DNA from: Dethiosulfatibacter aminovorans DSM 17477
Lineage (GTDB): Bacteria; Bacillota; Clostridia; Tissierellales; Dethiosulfatibacteraceae
Length of the DNA: 33,023 bases
Reading direction: 5' to 3'
NCBI RefSeq assembly: GCF_900142005.1
Contig: NZ_FQZL01000037.1
Coordinates: 1-33,023, forward strand
Numbering within the stretch: the stretch's first letter is position 1; every line of letters starts with the position of its first letter. Position numbers and translations under genes: made by a program. The notes beneath the pieces were generated by a model. The model was not told where the DNA came from. It was given only the letters and a program-made list of their open reading frames with translations, and ran no database searches. Shown here piece after piece: positions 8,465 through 17,002 of this stretch.

Positions 8465-8495
8465 AAACATATAAACAAACTCAGAGGTGATATAT

Positions 8496-10361
8496 TTGAA
8501 TCAAAATACCTATGTTGACTACCATTCCCTGTCAGAGATTCTTCTCATCAACGTATTCAATTCTGTAGATCAAGGTATAGCCATACTAAACGAACAAAAC
8601 ATCATAGTACAGCACAATAACAAATTCATGGAATTTCTTGGTATAGAAAGAGTGCACCTAGCCGGCAATACCATTGAGCAATACATATCTCCTGATTTTT
8701 TGATTGAAGGAGACAAAAACATATTCATGGCTGATAAAGTTGATAATATTCTGGTCATTGAAGTAAAAAACATTTCTCTATACAATGACCTGAATTACAA
8801 ATTAATACTTGTTGGAATTTCACAGGAGGGCGCCATTACCAAAAGGGAGTATGAAAAAATTCTGCACGATAAGGATGTATACGAAGCAGTACTCAATACA
8901 ATTAGTGATGGTGTAACTATAATCGATGACGAAGGGAAAGTTGTATTTTTCAATAAGGCAGCGGAAAAAATTGAAGGGCTATATAAAAACGAAGTTATTG
9001 GAAAGCATATGACTGAAGTTTATCCAGTCAGCTGGGAGGACAGTTATGCACTAAAGGCCCTACAAACAAGGAAAAAAATATTAAACCAGTATCAAACCTA
9101 TGTCACAAAAAGAAGACAAGTCATTGCAATATCAAACAACTACCCCATTTACATCGAAGGTAAGCTTGCAGGCGCAGCTTCAACCTTCAGAGACTACTCA
9201 AAATTCCAGGAGATTGTCAACAAGAACTTCGAGCTGCAGGCAAAACTACAGGATAAAAAATCCGACAAGGGTGTATATGATGTTTCTGACCATTACACCT
9301 TCGAAGATATCATTGGTACAAGCATGATCCTTAAGAAGACAATAGAGCATGCAAAAAATGCATCTCTCACAAATTCTCCCGTCTTCATATACGGGGAGAC
9401 AGGTACCGGGAAGGAGCTATTTGCACAGAGCATTCACTATTCAAGCAATCGCGCCAACGGGCCATTTCTGGCCATCAACTGTGCAGCAATACCCGAAACT
9501 CTTCTTGAAGGAATTTTATTTGGAACATCAAAGGGAGTATTCACAGGAGCAGTTGACAAGCCGGGCTTGTTCGAACAGGCCAACGGAGGAACTCTTTTTC
9601 TTGATGAGATTAATTCCATGCCTTTAGCTCTCCAATCCAAACTTCTACGTGTCCTGCAGGAAAAGAAGGTACGAAGGTTAGGTCATAAGGAAGAAGTTCC
9701 CTTTGATGCTAGAATTATCAGCAGCTGCAACATAGATCCCATGATTGCAATCAACAAACAGCAAATACGTAATGACCTGTTCTACAGACTTGCAGTGGTC
9801 TACATATCAGTTCCTCCTTTACGAGATAGAACAGAGGATATAGATATCCTTTGCAGTCATTTCATAAAAACATTCAACCGACAGTTCAACAAATCGGTTA
9901 ACTCAATCAGCTCGGAAGTCAGGAGAGAATTCCACAACTACAAGTGGCCTGGCAACGTCAGACAGCTTAAGAACAGTATAGAATCCGTGATGAACATAGT
10001 TCCCCAGGAAAGCTTAACCATAGAGAAAAACCATATACCACACTACCTGGGTCTTTTCAGTGAAGAAAAAACTAACAAAACGATTGCATCTAACTATGAT
10101 ATTGACACTCCAATGGAACAGATCAATAAAGAATCAACTTTTGACAATTCCAAAATTGCTTACCACAGTCAACAAGAAGATCAAAAGATAGTAGATAATT
10201 CAACAGATATTTTCGAAAAAATTAAGCGTGATGAGAAGAGGACCATAATTAATGCCCTATCCAGAAATAGTGGCAATATAACCAAAGCCGCATCTGAACT
10301 TGGTATGAGCAGGCAAAAGCTTCAATACAGACTAAAAAAATACAATATAAGGAAACATTAA
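8496..10361 (+). CDS. Tandem-PAS sigma-54-dependent transcriptional activator
   Basis: A 621-aa enhancer-binding protein with two PAS-like sensor domains (about 15-110 and 128-230), an AAA+ domain and a FIS-type C-terminal helix-turn-helix (NITKAASELGMSRQKLQYRL). Walker A is GETGTGKE at 300-307. The sigma-54 contact loop reads GVFTGA (347-352) instead of GAFTGA, with the key FTGA kept. Walker B is GTLFLDEI. The start is TTG at 8496, because AGAGGTGA sits 4-6 nt before it. A GTG three codons earlier (8487) overlaps that site and has no ribosome binding site of its own. It is divergent from the corrinoid/MttB/BCCT operon and is its likely activator, sensing the methylated substrate or a related small molecule. 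Confidence 0.92.
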   Translation: MNQNTYVDYHSLSEILLINVFNSVDQGIAILNEQNIIVQHNNKFMEFLGIERVHLAGNTIEQYISPDFLIEGDKNIFMADKVDNILVIEVKNISLYNDLNYKLILVGISQEGAITKREYEKILHDKDVYEAVLNTISDGVTIIDDEGKVVFFNKAAEKIEGLYKNEVIGKHMTEVYPVSWEDSYALKALQTRKKILNQYQTYVTKRRQVIAISNNYPIYIEGKLAGAASTFRDYSKFQEIVNKNFELQAKLQDKKSDKGVYDVSDHYTFEDIIGTSMILKKTIEHAKNASLTNSPVFIYGETGTGKELFAQSIHYSSNRANGPFLAINCAAIPETLLEGILFGTSKGVFTGAVDKPGLFEQANGGTLFLDEINSMPLALQSKLLRVLQEKKVRRLGHKEEVPFDARIISSCNIDPMIAINKQQIRNDLFYRLAVVYISVPPLRDRTEDIDILCSHFIKTFNRQFNKSVNSISSEVRREFHNYKWPGNVRQLKNSIESVMNIVPQESLTIEKNHIPHYLGLFSEEKTNKTIASNYDIDTPMEQINKESTFDNSKIAYHSQQEDQKIVDNSTDIFEKIKRDEKRTIINALSRNSGNITKAASELGMSRQKLQYRLKKYNIRKH

Positions 10362-10370
10362 TATACGAAA

Positions 10371-10414
10371 GCGCAAAATAATGCAAACAAATATCATTAT
10401 TTTTGCGTTTTTCT
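10371..10414. terminator. Terminator-like inverted repeat after the activator
   Basis: GCGCAAAATAATG pairs with CATTATTTTTGCG (one bulged base) around an 11-nt loop and is followed by TTTTTC on the plus strand. It lies 10 bp after the activator stop. Because it is also about 125 bp upstream of the sigma-54 promoter at 10513, it could double as an enhancer site. Confidence 0.65.
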
Positions 10415-10465
10415 TGATTCCCCACCTCCTTTTACAAAGATAACCATAAGTATCATTCTCCTATA

Positions 10466-10481
10466 CATTGATTTATCAATG
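10466..10481. promoter_or_regulatory. Palindrome upstream of the ABC ATPase promoter
   Basis: CATTGAT-TT-ATCAATG is a perfect 7-bp-arm palindrome, with TATA/ATA outer pairing after one mismatch. It is centred about 40 bp upstream of the -24 element and is a plausible regulator site. Confidence 0.4.
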
Positions 10482-10512
10482 CATACAAGCATTACGAATA
10501 AGTTTTTTATCT

Positions 10513-10528
10513 TGGCATAATGTTTGCT
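10513..10528 (+). promoter_or_regulatory. Sigma-54 promoter of the ABC ATPase gene
   Basis: TGGCATAATGTTTGCT fits TGGCAT-N5-TTGCT with correct 10-bp GG-GC spacing. It lies 35 bp before the ATG at 10563, giving a very short leader that still includes the AGGAG. Confidence 0.8.
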
Positions 10529-10562
10529 ATATATTAAACATTAAATATAGGAGTAATATGTT

Positions 10563-11213
10563 ATGGAAATTAAAATAAGGAACTTAAGCGTTAGATACGG
10601 AACAACAAAGGTATTGGAAAACATAAACCTCGATATACATTCAAAATCATTTCTGGGAATAACCGGACCAAACGGAGGTGGAAAAACAACTCTTTTAAAA
10701 ACAATCCTCGGATTGAAACAACCCTATGAAGGAGAAATTCTTAAAAGAAAAGGACTCAGGATAGGATATGTACCGCAACACTCCTCTTTCGACTGTAAAT
10801 TTCCAATAAATGTAACAGAGGTTGTTTCAATGGGAAATTTCGGTAAGAGAATGAAAATGTTTGCATTTCATAAAAAATCAAATGAGTGTTGCATCAAGAA
10901 AATTCTAAAGGAATTAAATCTTTATGAAGTCAAGAACAGACATATAGGAGAACTTTCCGGAGGACAATTGCAAAGGGTACTCATTGCGCGTGCATTATGC
11001 TTAAACCCTGATATTCTGATTCTCGATGAACCCACATCCAGTCTAGATACAGATACCCGAAAAGACATATTCGATATACTCGAAAAATTAAGCATATTAA
11101 AATCTATCATTGTAGTCAGTCATGAAAAAAATATGCTAAAAAAATATGCAGACCGGGTGGTCTGCATAAGTAAAACTATATATTTTGATACTTTCGACAG
11201 AATTACATCCTGA
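10563..11213 (+). CDS. Orphan ABC transporter ATP-binding protein (metal-type, ZnuC/MntB-like)
   Basis: A 216-aa ATPase subunit with all motifs: Walker A GPNGGGKT (35-42), Q-loop YVPQH (69-73), signature LSGGQ (131-135), Walker B ILILDEP (151-157) and the H-loop His at 187. The GPNGGGKTTL form and the segment YVPQHSSFDCKFPINVTEVV are typical of Zn/Mn/Fe uptake ATPases of the ZnuC/MntB group. No permease or binding protein gene is adjacent: the next gene is convergent and starts 2 bp after the stop. It must work with partners encoded elsewhere or has lost them. The sigma-54 promoter suggests it is induced together with the neighbouring operons. AGGAG lies 9 nt before the ATG. Confidence 0.85.
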   Translation: MEIKIRNLSVRYGTTKVLENINLDIHSKSFLGITGPNGGGKTTLLKTILGLKQPYEGEILKRKGLRIGYVPQHSSFDCKFPINVTEVVSMGNFGKRMKMFAFHKKSNECCIKKILKELNLYEVKNRHIGELSGGQLQRVLIARALCLNPDILILDEPTSSLDTDTRKDIFDILEKLSILKSIIVVSHEKNMLKKYADRVVCISKTIYFDTFDRITS

Positions 11214-11215
11214 TA

Positions 11216-12136
11216 TCATACTATTTTTTCAAGATTGTCATCGTATGGCACTGACTTCTCTCTTCCATCAAAGATATTGAGGGCTATTACCGATGCAATG
11301 ATTATTGCCGTTCCAATCAATCCTTTTCTGTCAACAACATAACCGTAAAACGCAATGTTTATGCACAGGGTTACAACCGGAACAAGGTTATTGAAAACAT
11401 TCGTAACTGTAACTCCAAGTCCTTTTATGGCTATAATGTAGAGAAAATAGCTGATGCATGCATTGAGGATTACTATTACAGCCATGTGGCCTGCGATGGC
11501 CGGTGTAATGCCGGCCATATCAACCGGATGCATGAATACATAGAAAAATGAAGTGAGTACTCCTCCCAGCCCCTGTACTATCAATATTTCAATCATCTCA
11601 TACTTGTCGTAGTATTTCTCCGATATATAACAGTATGCAACCCAGGTCAACATGGATATGAAAGTATACAAATATCCTGTCATACTGTTTGTGTCAATAG
11701 AAATGCTGCCTGCGCCAATTATGAAAACTACTCCTATGATGGATCCGATTACACAAACAAGCTTCAGACGAGTAAACTTCTTCTTGAAGATCATCCTGTC
11801 CGTAAACAGACACACTACAGGTATCAGAGCAAACAATACAGTCACAATGGATGAATTCATAACCTTGATGGCAGTGTTTGCAAGCAAATTAAACAGTGTA
11901 ATACCCAGTAACCCTGTACAAAGAAGGACCATGAAATCCCTCCCCTTTATCGAAAAGGTTTTTCTGAAAAAGAAGTTATACGAACCCAATAACAGTGTGG
12001 CAAGCCCGAATTGAATAGACATCAAGGTCCCGGGATGAAACACCTCCATAAGCACTTCCTTTGAAACATAACTCATGCCCCATATGCATGATGCTCCAAT
12101 CGCTGCAATCAGCGCTATTATCTTGTCCCTCTTCAT
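11216..12136 (-). CDS. EamA/DMT-superfamily transporter (paralogue B)
   Basis: A 306-aa inner-membrane protein with about ten hydrophobic segments and two EamA repeats, of the drug/metabolite transporter superfamily, which usually exports amino acids or other small metabolites. It is closely similar to the protein at 12612-13562: both share SxIWGxSxVSKEVLM near the N-terminus, HPGxLxxxQF, and GVTVTNVFNNxVPVVTL near the end. It is the last gene of a three-gene operon, starting 1 bp after the stop of the PPC-domain gene, with GGAG upstream. Its end converges on the ABC ATPase gene with only 2 bp between, and I see no terminator there. The substrate is not predictable. Confidence 0.9.
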   Translation of the reverse strand: MKRDKIIALIAAIGASCIWGMSYVSKEVLMEVFHPGTLMSIQFGLATLLLGSYNFFFRKTFSIKGRDFMVLLCTGLLGITLFNLLANTAIKVMNSSIVTVLFALIPVVCLFTDRMIFKKKFTRLKLVCVIGSIIGVVFIIGAGSISIDTNSMTGYLYTFISMLTWVAYCYISEKYYDKYEMIEILIVQGLGGVLTSFFYVFMHPVDMAGITPAIAGHMAVIVILNACISYFLYIIAIKGLGVTVTNVFNNLVPVVTLCINIAFYGYVVDRKGLIGTAIIIASVIALNIFDGREKSVPYDDNLEKIV

Positions 12137-12137
12137 A

Positions 12138-12593
12138 TCATTCTCCTACTTCAAGCAGTGTAAATCCGCTTTTTCCGTCCACCTTTCTTCTTGCATTGCA
12201 GTCAATAAACTCGACTATTACAACTTCCATATACATCCAAACATTGACTCCAACCCTTGTACATCCTGTTATGGTGTCCTTCTCCCTTCCTGCGGCAGCA
12301 TGAAGATGAAGAATAGGCTTGTCCTCTTCATTTAGGAATATCGTTCCAACACCAATTGATTCGTGCACGTTTTCAATGTCATTTATATTTAGCGGCATGT
12401 TCACCTTCACGTCATCACCGTCAACCGGTCCGGAAACCATTTTGCTTCCCTTATCCACTCCTCCCAGAAGGTATACAACCCCTGAATCTATGCAGTGCTC
12501 CGCTGCAAATTTCTCTATGTCGTCAGGTATCAGGTCCCCCTGTTCAAGTCTCAATACAAAGGTCCTTCCATGCTTTACTTCAGTATATTTCAT
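12138..12593 (-). CDS. PPC/DUF296-domain protein
   Basis: A 151-aa protein made of a single PPC (DUF296) domain. The diagnostic segment is HLHAAAGR (residues 96-103) after the GTIFLNEEDKPILHLH strand. These histidines bind a metal in structurally known bacterial members, which form trimers. Plant relatives are fused to AT-hooks and bind DNA, but no AT-hook is present here and the bacterial function is unknown. It sits between two paralogous EamA transporter genes, 18 bp after the first and 1 bp before the second, so it is surely co-expressed. A role as a small-molecule-binding partner or regulator of the exporters is inference. A GGAG lies before the ATG. Confidence 0.85.
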   Translation of the reverse strand: MKYTEVKHGRTFVLRLEQGDLIPDDIEKFAAEHCIDSGVVYLLGGVDKGSKMVSGPVDGDDVKVNMPLNINDIENVHESIGVGTIFLNEEDKPILHLHAAAGREKDTITGCTRVGVNVWMYMEVVIVEFIDCNARRKVDGKSGFTLLEVGE

Positions 12594-12611
12594 ACAATTC
12601 TCCTCAATCTC

Positions 12612-13562
12612 TTAATTTTCATTATAATTCTGGTTAACTGCTTCTGCATATTTGCTTTCAACATTCAAGTTCATGTCACATTCATCCCTTCTCTTGTCGA
12701 AAATATTAAGTATTGCCACCGAGGTTATTATTACCCCTGTCCCGATAAGACTCATAAGACCAATCTCAACATCAAAGACGACTATGTTTACAAATAGCGT
12801 TACCACCGGAACCACATTGTTGAATACATTGGTCACTGTCACACCCAGCTCTCTTATGGAATATATATAAAAAGCAAAACTCAAGCATGCATTCAGAATT
12901 ATTATCACAAAAAAATGTAAAAACAGCTCCAAGTCAATCCCGCCTAAATGTATCGGATATATTATTAGATACACGAAACTCACCGCTACGGCTCCAAGTC
13001 CCTGCACCATGAGGATTTCCGTTGTGTCGTACCTGCTGTAGTACTTATCCGATATGAAGCAGAATGCGACCCAAAAGAAAACTCCAATAATTATGTACAT
13101 GTAACCTGCAAGACTGCCACCGCTACCCATGCCACCGGATCCTATTATCATGTAGACACCTATAATAGATCCCAGTATGCATATCACCTTCAATCCGGAA
13201 AAATGCCTTTTATACACTATCCTTTCCACAAAAAGGCAAATTATGGGAATAAGGGATAGCAAGACCGAAACTATTGATGAATTGGTATCCCTTATTCCCA
13301 TATTTATAAAAACATTGTACAGAAACATTCCGATTATACCGGTACCAGCTAAACTGAAAAAATCTTTTTTTGTTATCGTAAATCTTTTCTTTATAAGAAA
13401 ATTGTAGATCCCCAAAATTATTGATACCCATATAAACTGAAAGGCTATCAAGGATCCGGGGTGTATCTCCGCCATAAGCACTTCCTTTGATACAAAGCTG
13501 ACTCCCCATATTATGGATGCTATCGTCACAAGCGTCAAAGCAATTATCTCGTTCTTTTTCAT
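12612..13562 (-). CDS. EamA/DMT-superfamily transporter (paralogue A)
   Basis: A 316-aa multi-spanning membrane protein of the drug/metabolite transporter superfamily with two EamA halves. It is the first gene of the EamA-PPC-EamA operon and a paralogue of the 11216-12136 product. Aligned landmarks include IIWGVSFVSKEVLM, SSIVSVLLSLIPIICLF and LGVTVTNVFNNVVPVVTL. The tail after the last membrane segment is short and charged. Two such proteins may form an obligate heterodimer, as in small paired DMT exporters, although these are full-length and could also work alone. GGAGAG lies just before the ATG. A sigma-70-type promoter is visible at 13638-13666. Confidence 0.9.
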   Translation of the reverse strand: MKKNEIIALTLVTIASIIWGVSFVSKEVLMAEIHPGSLIAFQFIWVSIILGIYNFLIKKRFTITKKDFFSLAGTGIIGMFLYNVFINMGIRDTNSSIVSVLLSLIPIICLFVERIVYKRHFSGLKVICILGSIIGVYMIIGSGGMGSGGSLAGYMYIIIGVFFWVAFCFISDKYYSRYDTTEILMVQGLGAVAVSFVYLIIYPIHLGGIDLELFLHFFVIIILNACLSFAFYIYSIRELGVTVTNVFNNVVPVVTLFVNIVVFDVEIGLMSLIGTGVIITSVAILNIFDKRRDECDMNLNVESKYAEAVNQNYNEN

Positions 13563-13637
13563 ATTCTCTCCAAAGTGCCGATTCTTCTTGACCGGCTTTT
13601 TTCATTAATTTGCATAAATATTGCACTGTCTGAATCC

Positions 13638-13666
13638 ATAATACACTCCGTATTTATCATTGGCAA
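13638..13666 (-). promoter_or_regulatory. Sigma-70-type promoter of the EamA-PPC-EamA operon
   Basis: The minus strand reads TTGCCA, 17-bp spacer, TATTAT. It lies about 75 bp before the first EamA start. No sigma-54 motif is found here, so this operon appears to be controlled differently from its neighbours. Confidence 0.45.
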
Positions 13667-13734
13667 TAATTATTTTTTGCATCCGTCATTGAAAGATATT
13701 ATTGCCATAAAGTTTTCTAATAAGCGTTCAAAAA

Positions 13735-13760
13735 AGACAAAAAACCCGTGCGGCTACGGG
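13735..13760 (-). terminator. Rho-independent terminator after the sigma-54 activator
   Basis: CCCGT and ACGGG close a 6-nt loop, and on the minus strand the stem is followed by TTTTTTGTCTTTTTT. It lies 36 bp after the stop at 13796 and closes the SGNH-BCCT-acyltransferase-activator operon. Confidence 0.85.
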
Positions 13761-13795
13761 CTTTTGTCAAATATCTAAAAAGATTCTTGAGCTTT

Positions 13796-15217
13796 CTATC
13801 CAGAAATATACTTGTAAATAAGTCTTGAAGCTCTACTTTGACTAATGCTAAGCATCTTGGCAACTTTTCTGCTGCTTCCACATTTCTCATATGCTTTCAA
13901 GATTAAGTCTCTTTCAATTTCTTCCTTTATACCATCTAAAGAAACATTTTTAAAATCATCAATCTTATATTTTGAATTGTCAAGGATTCCTCTTGGCAGA
14001 TGTTCAACGTCAATGACTTCATCTTCAGTCATGACAACCAGTCTTTCAATCAAATTTTCAAGTTCCCTGATATTACCCTTCCAAATATGTTTTCTCAGTT
14101 TTTCCATGCATTCATCGCTTATTTCATGCGTTAATGAATAATGACTGTTAAATTTATCAAGAAAATATTCAATAAGCGGAGGTATATCTTCCTTTCTTTC
14201 TCTTATTGAAGGTATTTCTATACTAATTACGTTTAACCTGAAATAAAGGTCTTCTCTGAACAAGCCCTCCTCTACCCTCTTTTTCAAATCTCTATTTGTA
14301 GCAGTTATTATCCTTGCATCCGTGCTTATCAGTTTTCTTCCCCCCACCTTGAAAAATTGTTTGTCTTGTATAACATGAAGCAGCTTAGCCTGGAGTTTAG
14401 GTGATAATTCAGAAATCTCATCGAGAAACAATGTCCCTTCACTGGCCAATTCCATGAAACCAATCTTTCCTTCATTCTTTGCACCTGTAAAAGATCCCGC
14501 TTCATAACCAAACAATTCTGCCTCCAGAAGTTCCTCCGGTATCGCAGCACAGTTAATCGCAATGAAAGGATCTTTCTTTCTGCTGCTGTTATCATGTATA
14601 TATCTGGCAAGGACTCCCTTTCCCGTTCCTGATTCTCCCAATATCAATACCGTTGAATCGACATTCATAACTCTTTCAGCCTTGCTCAAGACTTCCTTCA
14701 TGGCTTCGCTTTCTGCAACAATAGATACTGTAGAATTGGGCGAAAAACTTTGCCCGTCATTCTTGGTTCCGCTTTTTTCAGCTGTATTTTTTGCAAGCAA
14801 ATCCCTCGTCAATTTCAACTCTTTTTTCATCTCTTCAAGTTTTGTTATATCCTTGCTGTAATAGATGACATATTCAATACTCTTATCCTTATTCAATATT
14901 GGTATAGCCGTTGTTTGAATTTTCTTTCCTATTCTTGTGGTTTGCTCCAAGGTAACCTTTCTTTTTTCTTCCCAGACAATAGGAGTTATCAGCGGATCAC
15001 AGTAGCACAAATCCAACAATTCTTCGGAATACTTTCCAATGATTTCTTCCGGCTTCATTCCATAGTGTCTTTCGGATGCATCATTAACATAAAGCACCTG
15101 CTTTTTGCTGTTAATTACAAATATTTCATCATCAAAATTATCAAGAATCAATTGCATGATTTCCTTTTTCAAATCTGGTACATTGTTATAATCTTTGCTG
15201 TTATGCTCTTTAAACAT
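13796..15217 (-). CDS. PAS-domain sigma-54-dependent activator with TyrR-like HTH
   Basis: A 473-aa enhancer-binding protein. A PAS sensor covers about residues 20-125 (NFDDEIFVINSKKQVLYVND), then AAA+ with Walker A GESGTGKG (194-201), sigma-54 loop GSFTGA (241-246; Ser replaces the usual Ala) and Walker B GTLFLDEI. The C-terminal helix-turn-helix (SRKVAKMLSISQSRASRLIYKY) is of the TyrR type rather than the FIS type used by the two regulators on the left. It begins 18 bp after the acyltransferase stop with AAAGGTGG upstream, so it is the last gene of the operon it probably activates (positive autoregulation). Its likely binding site is the palindrome at 19426-19457 and 22160-22181. Confidence 0.92.
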   Translation of the reverse strand: MFKEHNSKDYNNVPDLKKEIMQLILDNFDDEIFVINSKKQVLYVNDASERHYGMKPEEIIGKYSEELLDLCYCDPLITPIVWEEKRKVTLEQTTRIGKKIQTTAIPILNKDKSIEYVIYYSKDITKLEEMKKELKLTRDLLAKNTAEKSGTKNDGQSFSPNSTVSIVAESEAMKEVLSKAERVMNVDSTVLILGESGTGKGVLARYIHDNSSRKKDPFIAINCAAIPEELLEAELFGYEAGSFTGAKNEGKIGFMELASEGTLFLDEISELSPKLQAKLLHVIQDKQFFKVGGRKLISTDARIITATNRDLKKRVEEGLFREDLYFRLNVISIEIPSIRERKEDIPPLIEYFLDKFNSHYSLTHEISDECMEKLRKHIWKGNIRELENLIERLVVMTEDEVIDVEHLPRGILDNSKYKIDDFKNVSLDGIKEEIERDLILKAYEKCGSSRKVAKMLSISQSRASRLIYKYISG

Positions 15218-15235
15218 TAAACTACCACCTTTTTC

Positions 15236-17002
15236 CTATATGAGATATTCTTCAATAATATCTAGAAATTCTTTAACTTCATCACAAAACGAATTGATGT
15301 TTTCTTCATCCACAACCCTAAAAGTAACAAAAAACTCAATCGAATTATCCTTAATTGCATAGACCAATCCTATTCCATTTTCTATTACAGGGGAAAAAAA
15401 CATGGAATCCCAATCTCCAACAGTTGTTGTGGAAAGAAAATCAGAATTGATCTTTTCAAATGAAATGTCGCTGAATAATTCCGGCATCTCTTTTATGCCA
15501 AGTTCCTCTCCATATTTTTCATATATTGACTTCAAGACATTCAAAGGCCTGGTTACACTATTAGCCTGTTTACATTTCTTGATTTTATTCTTATGGCTAT
15601 TGTTCGCAGACTCCAGTTTTTCTGTAATCGTATCTTTACAATCATTATTAATGACAGAATCAACCAGTGAAATCGACTCCTCGGATACGGGCCTTATACC
15701 CATAACCCTACCCTCATAAAAATGCCTTATATCACAGGACTCGTATTCAGTTCTTATTTCATTATAGACTTTTTTCTGGGCATACTGAAGGGCAAATCTA
15801 AATATTGCATCTGCACTATATCCGCTTCCAGCAATCTTCTCTTTGCCATATCCATCAAACACTATCTTCTTTGTACCGAGTCTGCTCACAGTATCCAAAT
15901 ATTCATTTTTTTCTGCAAGAATTTCATTCTTAATACTGTCGGATATATTCCACTCAATCAAAGAATGATTCAATACAGTTCCATTATTTTCATTTGTAAA
16001 ACTATCCTTATTGCTGATGAATTCCCTAATCAATCCTAGCAGATAAATGGAATTCAAACCATCCATTAAGGTATGTTCCATGTTGTATCGAATTCTTCTG
16101 TCCTTCTTCATGCATATTGACCATGGTTTGTAACACCAAAAGTTTTCCCCATTGCCATATAGAATGTCATGCATCTCTTCCTCTTCTGACATTATTTTTT
16201 CCCCAGAATAAGAAATATTGAAAACAGAACTATACAGTTTATTAAATCCCTCCATATTCTTTTCATCATATCCTGTTAGCTTATCAATATAATATGATGC
16301 TTTATCACTTCCCAATATAGAAATATGGTTTATATGGTTGGCATTCTTTTCTCGACTGCTGTATATGATAGTTTTGATGGTGCTAAGCAAATCCTTGTAC
16401 TTGCAAATGATGCCTTCAGAATTAACGACTTCTATATTCCAGTATCTGCCATTATAAAAAAAGCATACACTCCTTGATTTGTCTACATCCTTACTATAAG
16501 ATATTATTTCATCATGGCCTTTCTTGGGAACTCTGCATGAATTAAACACATCCTTGAATTGCTTCATGGATACCGGTATTCTATCCTTAATCAATATGGG
16601 TTTAAAGGTTTCACATTCTATCTCAATGTATATTTTTATTGCTGCATATATGAAAGCTGCTGTCAATTCGACACTGTCGTTGATATGACTGTTGTTATCA
16701 GGCTTCAGTATTCCAGCATAATTACCCATTAAAGTCAGAGGTTCCCTTTCGGACAGAAGTCCTTCCATCTGTTTGGGCAACAGCCAACTCCCTCCATTCA
16801 ATGCATCTTTCCACTCAAGCACCTTCTCAAACAAGAGCTTTCCATCATTTTCAATAAAATTTCTGCATATCTTATCCGTATTGCGGTAAACTTCATCATC
16901 TACTATCGGAAGAATACATTCCAGATATCTCTCCATGATTTCTTCCAGCCCGTAGCTAGGTACCGGCATCAATTCATTCTCGTATTTAAACATAATGCTC
17001 AT
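15236..17002 (-). CDS. Carnitine/choline O-acyltransferase family protein
   Basis: A 588-aa member of the family of carnitine acetyl-/palmitoyl- and choline acetyltransferases, which move acyl groups between CoA and the hydroxyl of carnitine or choline. The N-terminus matches the family opening (PVPSYGLEEIMERYLECILP, then SWLLPKQME and REPLTLMGN). The catalytic motif is MEHTLMDG with His310, Asp314 and Gly315. Further landmarks are EYESCDIRHFYEGRV (419-433), LSTTT (523-527) and FSPVIENGIGLVY (536-548). Length is as in the animal enzymes, with no organelle-targeting extension. The family is mostly eukaryotic. Its ATG overlaps the stop of the CaiT-like carrier gene (ATGA), so they are translationally coupled. 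Likely role: acylation or deacylation of an imported carnitine-like compound. Confidence 0.85.
   Translation of the reverse strand: MSIMFKYENELMPVPSYGLEEIMERYLECILPIVDDEVYRNTDKICRNFIENDGKLLFEKVLEWKDALNGGSWLLPKQMEGLLSEREPLTLMGNYAGILKPDNNSHINDSVELTAAFIYAAIKIYIEIECETFKPILIKDRIPVSMKQFKDVFNSCRVPKKGHDEIISYSKDVDKSRSVCFFYNGRYWNIEVVNSEGIICKYKDLLSTIKTIIYSSREKNANHINHISILGSDKASYYIDKLTGYDEKNMEGFNKLYSSVFNISYSGEKIMSEEEEMHDILYGNGENFWCYKPWSICMKKDRRIRYNMEHTLMDGLNSIYLLGLIREFISNKDSFTNENNGTVLNHSLIEWNISDSIKNEILAEKNEYLDTVSRLGTKKIVFDGYGKEKIAGSGYSADAIFRFALQYAQKKVYNEIRTEYESCDIRHFYEGRVMGIRPVSEESISLVDSVINNDCKDTITEKLESANNSHKNKIKKCKQANSVTRPLNVLKSIYEKYGEELGIKEMPELFSDISFEKINSDFLSTTTVGDWDSMFFSPVIENGIGLVYAIKDNSIEFFVTFRVVDEENINSFCDEVKEFLDIIEEYLI

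Larger units (their letters stand above)
8167..8495. other. Divergent regulatory region of methyltransferase operon
   Basis: There is no gene here. It contains a leftward sigma-54 promoter (8236-8251), a direct repeat ACTCGTAyTAC (8213-8223 and 8334-8344) and a rightward sigma-70-type promoter (8437-8464). The 8360-8460 stretch is rich in TTTGC/GCAAA words but shows no clean palindrome. Confidence 0.6.

Noticed and set aside
8487..8495. GTG at 8487 as start of the tandem-PAS activator
   Set aside because: The GTG is part of the AGAGGTGA ribosome binding site that correctly precedes the TTG at 8496.
13559..13639. A 26-codon open frame (minus strand) with GGAG upstream whose stop overlaps the first EamA start as ATGA, like a leader peptide
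   Set aside because: Its ATG overlaps the -10 box of the best promoter candidate, so it would not be on the transcript. The composition is not distinctive.
13661..13681. TGGCAATAATTATTTTTTGCA as a sigma-54 promoter on the plus strand
   Set aside because: GG and GC are 15 bp apart instead of 10, and no gene follows on that strand.
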